This document shows, piece after piece, positions 58,904-64,000 of a stretch of 64,000 bases of DNA. A program made the position numbers and the translations under genes. The notes below the pieces were generated by a model, which saw only the letters and a list, made by a program, of their open reading frames with translations, had not been told where the DNA came from and made no database searches. Each line of letters opens with the position of its first letter. Within the stretch, counting starts at the first letter, position 1. Source of the DNA: Nocardia aurea (GTDB lineage Bacteria; Actinomycetota; Actinomycetes; Mycobacteriales; Mycobacteriaceae); contig NZ_QCYJ01000160.1 in NCBI RefSeq assembly GCF_003123685.1, positions 1-64,000 of the forward strand. Reading direction: 5' to 3'.

Positions 58904-61138
58904 GTGGTGGAAAGCAACGCCCCCGCACGGCGGGACGCATACACGTGGGGTCTGGTGACCGCGCTCGGTGTGATCGCGGGATACGTTGCCGTCCTTTTCG
59001 CCAACTCCCGGCATTTCTATACCGATGACACCGAATCGCAGTACGCGCCACTGTGGGTGATGCTCGGCCGGAGTCTGCGCGACGGGCATTTCCCCACGAT
59101 GGTTCCCGAGCACTGGATGGCGGGCAACTACACCATCGAGGAAGCGGGACTGCTGAATCCACCGCAGCTGCTGATCGACCTGATCGCGCCGTCGGTGGAC
59201 AACGTCGCGCTCTACGCCACGGTCGTCAAATTGGTCTTCGCGATCATCCTCGGACTCGGCGTCTACCGGGTGTGCAAGGAATACGGGGCGGCGCTGCCGT
59301 GGGCCGCGGTCGCCGGTGTGGCGATGCCGTTCACCGGCTGGCTGTTGTTCTTCGACGAAGCCAGTTGGTACACCGCGCTCACCGGCACCGCGTGGCTCGT
59401 GCAGGCGTGGGCGTCGGCGGTGCGCTACGCGCGCGGCCGCACCGGTCCGATACCGGTTTTCGTGTTCCTGTACCTCGCCATCTCGGTGCAATACATCTTC
59501 CCCGCGGTCGAAGCGGGCCTGATGATTCTCGCCGTCGTCGTCGGGGAGTTCGTCTACCAACGCGCGTGGCGGCCGTCGCTGCGGGTGCTCGCGGTCTCGG
59601 CGTGCGCGGCCATGGCCGGACTCGCGACCTACCTGCCGAGCATGCTCTCGGCGAAGGTGACCTGGCGCGGCACCGCCCAGATCAACAACGACCAGTTCCT
59701 CACCGTGCCCTGGTCGGAATCGCTCAACGCGAGCCTGCCGAGCACCCTGCCCGCCTACAACTCCTGGTGGGGCTATGTGCAGCCGATGCCGGTCACCTAT
59801 ATCGCGTGGTTCCTGATCCCCGCTCTGGCCTTCGTCGACTGGCGAAAGGCGCGGGAGAACTGGCGCGAGTTCGGCGCGATCGGACTCTTCGCGCTGATGG
59901 CGTTGATGTGGACCGCGGGGCCGGGCGCGATCGGTCCGCTGCGCTGGCCCGCGCGGGTGCTGCCGATGGTGGCGCTCGGACTGCTGCTGCTGGTCTGCGT
60001 CCTGCTCGGGCGCTACGCGACGGTCCGCGATCCGCGTCAGCGGGTGATCGCGGCAGCGGTCCTGATCGGAGTGCTCTGGGTGCGGACGTTCTCGGCCGCC
60101 CCGGACGAGGTCGTATGGCATGTGCTGTCGGTGCTCGGCATCGCCGCGCTCGGCGCGGTGGTGGTATGGCTCGGCCGGACCAGGGGCATCGCCACGGCCT
60201 GTGCGCTGATCATCGTCTCGATCTTCCCCGTCGCCTATCTCCAGGTCCGCGCCGCGCAGCCGACGCCGATGGGGTGGAATCTGCCCGAGAAGCGTTCGGA
60301 GATGAAAGCGGCCTTCCCCGACTTCCCCGGCACTACGCTGCAATTGGCCGACCGTGCCCTGATTCCGCCCGCGGAACGGACACTGGGCGGTGCGTACGGA
60401 TCGCTGGTCTTCGGCAATTACGCCAAGGACCTGGAGTTGACCTATGTGAGCGGCTATACCCCCAATGGGCACTACTGGTTCGGCGAGACACTGTGCATGC
60501 GCTGGGACACCAGCGTCTGTCCGGACGCGTATCGCAGGGCGTTCGCGATCGAGCCGACCACCGGTAGGAGCATCGTCGACCTGATGAAGGTGGATCGCGT
60601 GGTACTGCAGAAAGCGCTCTTCCCCGAGGCACGCAACCAACCCGCGCCGACCGGCTGGAGGTGGGTCGACCACCCCGGTCACGACGGATACGTCGCGGTC
60701 CTCGAACGACAGGACGGTCCGCTCTCGACCCGCGACGGACGTATCGCCGCCGCCGACGGCGTGACCGCGGTGTCGGAGTCCGAATCCGACCGGACCAGCC
60801 GCGTGCGGGTGAACTCCGATCTCGGCGGTCGGGTGGTCTTCGCCAGACTGGGCTGGCCCGGTTACCGGGCGACCCTCGACGGGAACGAGATCCCGGTGCG
60901 ATTGGTCGGGAAGACCTTCGCCGCCGTGGACATCCCCGCGGGCACCCGCGACGGCGAACTCGAACTGTCCTGGCAGCCGCCCGGCTGGAAACTCGGTGCG
61001 GTCGCCGCACTGCTCGGAGTGCTCGGTATCGGTGCGCTGCAATGGCTCTCGCTGCGAGAACGCCGTCGTCGGTCCGAGGGCGTCCCCGCCGACGCGCCAG
61101 CCGCCGAATCCATCGATCTCGCGGGCGCGCCGCGATGA
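58904..61138 (+). CDS. YfhO-like GT-C membrane glycosyltransferase, copy 2
   Basis: 744 residues from GTG at 58904, a paralog of the preceding gene with the same topology and the same motifs: FYTDDTESQYAPLWVMLGRS, MVPEHWMAGNYTIEEAGLLN, SMLSAKVTWRGTAQINNDQF and the C-terminal YVSGYTPNGHYWFGETLCMR domain. It lacks the 30-residue N-terminal extension of copy 1. Differences cluster in the transmembrane helices and the C-terminal domain (AFAIEPTTGRSIVDLMKVDR against APEASTGKPLVDLMKLDR), so the two may use different acceptors or sugars. The stop overlaps the start of the GtrA gene (ATGA), coupling it to the flippase. The start is probably leaderless. Confidence 0.85.
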   Translation: MVESNAPARRDAYTWGLVTALGVIAGYVAVLFANSRHFYTDDTESQYAPLWVMLGRSLRDGHFPTMVPEHWMAGNYTIEEAGLLNPPQLLIDLIAPSVDNVALYATVVKLVFAIILGLGVYRVCKEYGAALPWAAVAGVAMPFTGWLLFFDEASWYTALTGTAWLVQAWASAVRYARGRTGPIPVFVFLYLAISVQYIFPAVEAGLMILAVVVGEFVYQRAWRPSLRVLAVSACAAMAGLATYLPSMLSAKVTWRGTAQINNDQFLTVPWSESLNASLPSTLPAYNSWWGYVQPMPVTYIAWFLIPALAFVDWRKARENWREFGAIGLFALMALMWTAGPGAIGPLRWPARVLPMVALGLLLLVCVLLGRYATVRDPRQRVIAAAVLIGVLWVRTFSAAPDEVVWHVLSVLGIAALGAVVVWLGRTRGIATACALIIVSIFPVAYLQVRAAQPTPMGWNLPEKRSEMKAAFPDFPGTTLQLADRALIPPAERTLGGAYGSLVFGNYAKDLELTYVSGYTPNGHYWFGETLCMRWDTSVCPDAYRRAFAIEPTTGRSIVDLMKVDRVVLQKALFPEARNQPAPTGWRWVDHPGHDGYVAVLERQDGPLSTRDGRIAAADGVTAVSESESDRTSRVRVNSDLGGRVVFARLGWPGYRATLDGNEIPVRLVGKTFAAVDIPAGTRDGELELSWQPPGWKLGAVAALLGVLGIGALQWLSLRERRRRSEGVPADAPAAESIDLAGAPR

Positions 61139-61635
61139 GCGCGGATCCGATCGGCAGCGAGACGGCGGCCCATGCGGCGGGAGTCACCGGAACCGAGGAA
61201 CCGGGGCCGCTGCTGCGTCTGTTCCGCAGGCAGGAACTGGCATTCGCGGCGGTCGGCGGATTCAACACCGCGCTCGGCATCGGGCTGACGGTCCTGTGGC
61301 TGCATGTGCTCGGAGATCACGTCCAGCCCTTCGTCGCGGTCGCGCTCGCCTACGCCGTGGGCATGGTGGTGGCCTTCGGGCTGCACCGCACGCTGGTCTT
61401 CCGGGTGCACGGACACGTGATCGGCGACTTCCTGCGATTCTGCGCGGTGAACTCCGGCGGTCTGGTGTTGAACGCGGCGCTGATCCAACTCGCGGTCACG
61501 GTCATGCACTTCCCCGAAACGCCGTCGGCGGTGATCGTCATGGGTCTGGTCGCGGTCGCCAGCTTCTTCGGCCACCGCTACATCTCGTTCCACCGTCCGG
61601 CGGACGGTGGCGGACCGGATCCGGCGGCCGGGTAG
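61135..61635 (+). CDS. GtrA-family polyprenyl-sugar flippase
   Basis: 166 residues from ATG at 61135, overlapping the previous stop. Four hydrophobic helices: LAFAAVGGFNTALGIGLTVL (about 32-51), FVAVALAYAVGMVVAFGLHR, FLRFCAVNSGGLVLNAALIQ and AVIVMGLVAVASFFGHRYIS. The RRQELAFAAVGGFNTALG start and FxxHRxxVF, NSGGLVLN and FFGHRYISF patterns are GtrA/GtcA hallmarks. The family is proposed to flip polyprenyl-phosphate-sugars across the membrane. Together with the GT2 and GT-C genes it completes a three-component glycosylation set. Confidence 0.92.
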   Translation: MSADPIGSETAAHAAGVTGTEEPGPLLRLFRRQELAFAAVGGFNTALGIGLTVLWLHVLGDHVQPFVAVALAYAVGMVVAFGLHRTLVFRVHGHVIGDFLRFCAVNSGGLVLNAALIQLAVTVMHFPETPSAVIVMGLVAVASFFGHRYISFHRPADGGGPDPAAG

Positions 61636-61638
61636 GTT
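61633..61638 (+). promoter_or_regulatory. Putative leaderless -10 box of the Trm112-like gene
   Basis: TAGGTT, overlapping the GtrA stop codon (TAG at 61633-61635), ends 7 bases before ATG at 61646. No ribosome-binding site. Confidence 0.5.
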
Positions 61639-61645
61639 ATCGGTC

Positions 61646-61879
61646 ATGCCGGAAGACACCGCCTTGGACGCCACACTGTTGAGCCTGCTCGCCTGTCCTC
61701 AGGACAAGGGCCCGCTACTGCTGGTGCGCGGTGACAACGGCGGCAGCCTGCTCTACAACCCGCGTCTGCGCCGCGTCTACCACATCGACAACGGCATCCC
61801 GGTGTTGCTCATCGATGACGCTCGCGACGCGACCGAGGCCGAACACGAGGCCTTCACCGCCCAGCACGCCGACGCTTAG
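61646..61879 (+). CDS. Trm112-like (UPF0434) small protein
   Basis: 77 residues from ATG at 61646. The pattern LLSLLACPQDKGPLLLVRGD, then LLYNPRLRRVYHIDNGIPVL and LLIDDARDATEAEH is the YcaR/Trm112 family: a short zinc-ribbon-like beta domain with L-x-C-P and a [YF]-x-I-x-[ND]-G-I-P-V-[ML] motif. Only the first cysteine pair position is retained (one Cys), as in many actinobacterial members. Eukaryotic Trm112 activates methyltransferases; the bacterial role is not established. Overlaps the end of the convergent TetR gene by 4 bases. Confidence 0.88.
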   Translation: MPEDTALDATLLSLLACPQDKGPLLLVRGDNGGSLLYNPRLRRVYHIDNGIPVLLIDDARDATEAEHEAFTAQHADA

Positions 61880-62640
61880 CGATCGGGCGCGGTCCGTTCG
61901 CTCTCCACGTCTTCGCCGACCTGCTCCAGCGGACCGGTGAGGTAGCGCTGCAAGGTCGGCCCGACCGCGGCGACCAGCGCGGGCAGCGGCATGGAGGCGA
62001 GCGGTTCGACCCCGACGAGTTTGCGCGCCACCAGCACACCCATCATCTGCGAGGCGACGAGCGCGACCCTGGCGCGACCGTTGTCCTCGGGGGTGGCGAT
62101 CCGCAGACGCACGCGTTCGAGCACCACTTCCAACACGAAGGTGCGCGCCAGCGACAGATCACCGCTGGCGAGCATGCTGCGGAACGACGCGATGACACCC
62201 GGTCCCGCCGGTGAATCCCAGATGCCGACGACCTCGCGCAGAATCGTTGTCCCGAGTTCGTCCTTCGGGACGCCCAGGATCGTCCGCAGTGTGGCCTCCG
62301 GGTCGAACGGCAATTGGATCGCCGCGGTGAACAGCTGCTGTTTGGTGCCGAAGTAGTGATGGACGAGCGCGGGATCCACGCCCGCGTCGGTGGCGACGGC
62401 ACGGATCGAGGTCTTGTCGAAACCGTTTTCGGCGAACCGGGCGCGGGCGGCGGCGAGAATCGTCTGCTTCGCGCCCGAGCGTCCCGGTCTGCGTCCGGAA
62501 CGTCCGGGCCGTTCGTCCTCGGCGGGGTCGGCGACTCCACTGTCTGCCGGATCCGGTCGGCCTGTCCGCGTTACCCGCCCCGAGTGGGCCGCGTTCGCCC
62601 TCGGACTTCGGCGCGCGCCGTCCCCGGATCCGGTCGTCAT
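61876..62640 (-). CDS. TetR-family regulator of the ABC-2 exporter operon
   Basis: 254 residues from ATG at 62640 overlapping the permease stop (ATGA). A long disordered, basic N-terminal extension (about residues 1-55) precedes the HTH domain (KQTILAAARARFAENGFDKT, then SIRAVATDAGVDPALVHHYF and GTKQQLFTAAIQLPF). The C-terminal region is typical TetR_C_17-like for this group (EDNGRARVALVASQMMGVLV, then ARKLVGVEPLASMPLPALVA). It is the last gene of an ATPase-permease-regulator operon, a common arrangement in Nocardia and Mycobacterium for drug/lipid ABC-2 exporters. It probably represses the operon, but no operator is visible because the promoter lies outside the window. Confidence 0.92.
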   Translation of the reverse strand: MTTGSGDGARRSPRANAAHSGRVTRTGRPDPADSGVADPAEDERPGRSGRRPGRSGAKQTILAAARARFAENGFDKTSIRAVATDAGVDPALVHHYFGTKQQLFTAAIQLPFDPEATLRTILGVPKDELGTTILREVVGIWDSPAGPGVIASFRSMLASGDLSLARTFVLEVVLERVRLRIATPEDNGRARVALVASQMMGVLVARKLVGVEPLASMPLPALVAAVGPTLQRYLTGPLEQVGEDVESERTAPDR

Positions 62641-63419
62641 GCGGTGCGTCGCCGTAGTGTCGCCGCGCCGAGCGCGAGTGCCACGATCGCGAATGCCGCG
62701 ACCACCCCGAGGTCACCCAACATCTCGCCGGTCACCTCCGGATTCTGTGAAACCTGTTGCAGCGCGTCGACCGCGTAACTCAGTGGCATCAGATCGCTGA
62801 TCGGTTGCAGCCAGCCGGGGAGCTGATCGCGCGGAACGAGTAGGCCGCACAGGAAGATCTGCGGCGCGACGACCACCGGCATGAACTGTACGGCTTGGAA
62901 TTCGGTGCGGGCGAAAGCGCTGGCCAGCAGGCCGAGCGCGACACCGCAGATCGCGTCGACCACCGCGATCAGCACCACCCAGGCCGGATTGCCCGCCGCG
63001 TCCAGATCCAGCAGTCCGAACGACACCAGGCAGGCCACCACGGCCTGGGCGGCGGCGGCGAGGGAGAAGGCGGTGCCGTATCCGCCGAGCAGGTCGACTT
63101 TCGACAGCGGTGTCGTCAGCAACCGTTCCAAGGTGCCCGACGTGTGTTCGCGTTGCATGGCGATCGCGGTGATCAGGAACATGACGATGAACGGAAGGAT
63201 GCCGAGCATGCTGATGCCGACCCGGTCGAACAGCGTCGGACCGTGCGGCGGATGCGGTGCGTCCTGGTAGATGAAGAACAGCAGTGTCATCAGCAGCGCT
63301 GGCACTACGAGGATCATGCCGACCGTGCGGTGGTCGTTGCGCAGTTGGCGCAGGATGCGGCCGGTGGTCGAGAGGTAGGGCCGCAGCGGCGAGCGGGCGG
63401 GCACCACGGTGGCGGTCAT
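62637..63419 (-). CDS. ABC-2 type permease
   Basis: 260 residues from ATG at 63419 overlapping the ATPase stop. Six hydrophobic segments: about 33-50 (HRTVGMILVVPALLMTLLFF), 70-90 (SMLGILPFIVMFLITAIAMQ), 112-137 (GGYGTAFSLAAAAQAVVACL), 145-168 (WVVLIAVVDAICGVALGLLA), 178-200 (FMPVVVAPQIFLCGLLVPRD) and 235-252 (LGVVAAFAIVALALGAATL). The motif REHTSGTLERLLTTPLSK is characteristic of drug-type ABC-2 permeases (DrrB-like). The substrate is unknown. It forms an exporter with the neighbouring ATPase. Confidence 0.93.
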   Translation of the reverse strand: MTATVVPARSPLRPYLSTTGRILRQLRNDHRTVGMILVVPALLMTLLFFIYQDAPHPPHGPTLFDRVGISMLGILPFIVMFLITAIAMQREHTSGTLERLLTTPLSKVDLLGGYGTAFSLAAAAQAVVACLVSFGLLDLDAAGNPAWVVLIAVVDAICGVALGLLASAFARTEFQAVQFMPVVVAPQIFLCGLLVPRDQLPGWLQPISDLMPLSYAVDALQQVSQNPEVTGEMLGDLGVVAAFAIVALALGAATLRRRTA

Positions 63420-64000
63420 GCTGTCGTTCCCGTCGTGATGAGGGTGAGGAAGGCCTGTTCGAGGTTCTGTTCGCCGGTGCGCTCACGCAGTTCGTCGGGA
63501 CTGGATTCGGCGAGCAGCGCACCGTCGCGCATGAGCAGCAGCCGATCGCAATGCTCGGCCTCGTCCATGACGTGGCTGGACACGAGCAGTGTCGTCCCGT
63601 TGGCGGCGAGGTCGTGGAACTGCTTCCACAACTCCACCCGCAGAACCGGATCGAGTCCGACCGTCGGTTCGTCGAGTACCAGCATGTCCGGCCGGGCGAC
63701 CAGGGCGCAGGCCAGCGACACACGCGTCTTCTGGCCGCCGGACAATTCGTCGCCGCGTTGCTGCGCGTGCTCGCGCAGACCGACGGCCGTGAGGGCGTCG
63801 TCGATATCGTCGCGATCGCGTCCGTAGAGCGCCGCGTAGTACCCGACGTTGTCGCGCACGCTGATATCGCTGTAGATACTCGGCGCCTGCGTGACGTAGC
63901 CGATGTGCCTGCGCAATTCGGGGGAGCCCGCGGGCAGGCCGAGCGCGGTGATCTCGCCGGATGCCACGATCTGGGTGCCGACGATACTGCGCATCAGCGT
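63416..64000 (-). CDS. ABC transporter ATPase (5' part beyond window)
   Basis: The last 195 codons are visible; the frame is open to the window edge, so Walker A lies outside. Visible parts are a Q-loop region (GYVTQAPSIYSDISVRDNVG), the signature LSGGQKTRVSLACAL, Walker B with MLVLDEPTVGLDPVLR, the H-loop in LLVSSHVMDEAEHCDRL, and the C-terminal DrrA-like tail ending ELRERTGEQNLEQAFLTLIT. This is an exporter-type ATPase partner of the ABC-2 permease. Overlap (ATGA) with the permease indicates translational coupling. Confidence 0.93.
   Translation of the reverse strand, partial: TLMRSIVGTQIVASGEITALGLPAGSPELRRHIGYVTQAPSIYSDISVRDNVGYYAALYGRDRDDIDDALTAVGLREHAQQRGDELSGGQKTRVSLACALVARPDMLVLDEPTVGLDPVLRVELWKQFHDLAANGTTLLVSSHVMDEAEHCDRLLLMRDGALLAESSPDELRERTGEQNLEQAFLTLITTGTTA

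Overview
The window is high-GC actinobacterial DNA, most likely from a Nocardia-like member of the Mycobacteriales. Pointers are the very GC-rich codon use, TANNNT -10 boxes placed directly before start codons (leaderless genes), a WXG100-type secretion locus, a PHA-synthase-like/acyl-CoA-synthetase fusion of mycobacterial type, and a 2-methylisoborneol operon with an EshA encapsulin. No rRNA or tRNA gene was recognised.

Region 1 (1-17.3 kb) is a defence island with mobile-element scars and visibly lower GC in its right half. It begins with an IS5-type transposase tail abutting a frameshifted AAA_14/DUF4143 ATPase. Next come intact McrB and McrC on the minus strand, then a graveyard of remnants: the tail of a TPR protein, the specificity end of an Eco57I/PglX-like DNA methyltransferase, and the C-terminal half of a UvrD-like helicase. 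A 10 kb translationally coupled four-gene minus-strand operon follows (16783 to 6764): a CoiA-like zinc protein, a coiled-coil protein with a degenerate McrB-like AAA+ domain, an unknown protein, and a 1783-residue DUF1998 helicase of the DruE/DrmA/MrfA group. This operon is the best candidate for a poorly described anti-phage system.

Region 2 (17.3-25.7 kb) holds a minus-strand WXG100/type VII secretion effector-like operon (20607 to 17752). Beside it lie remnants of an AAA/PD-(D/E)XK gene and of an IS1380 transposase, an unknown 218-residue protein, and a 969-residue membrane protein with an extracytoplasmic periplasmic-binding fold.

Region 3 (26-39.3 kb) is metabolic. argG lies behind TGCAT-type ARG boxes and is separated from argH by 1.2 kb containing an 18-bp minisatellite. 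Then come an SMR efflux pump, an HSL-type esterase, a TetR/SDR/PPOX locus with a textbook operator between -35 and -10, a beta-lactamase-like serine hydrolase, and a GntR-NCS1 transporter-hydantoin racemase group.

Region 4 (39.3-50.3 kb) carries the eshA encapsulin / 2-methylisoborneol synthase / GPP methyltransferase / idi operon, a DUF4239 membrane protein, a GH3 glycosidase, an SGNH lipase and a TetR regulator.

Region 5 (50.4-64 kb) starts with the acyl-CoA-synthetase fusion and a methyltransferase. It continues with a probable three-component envelope glycosylation locus: a DegT aminotransferase, a GtrB/CsbB-like GT2, two tandem YfhO-like GT-C proteins and GtrA. It ends with a Trm112-like protein and a TetR-ABC-2 exporter operon cut off by the window edge.
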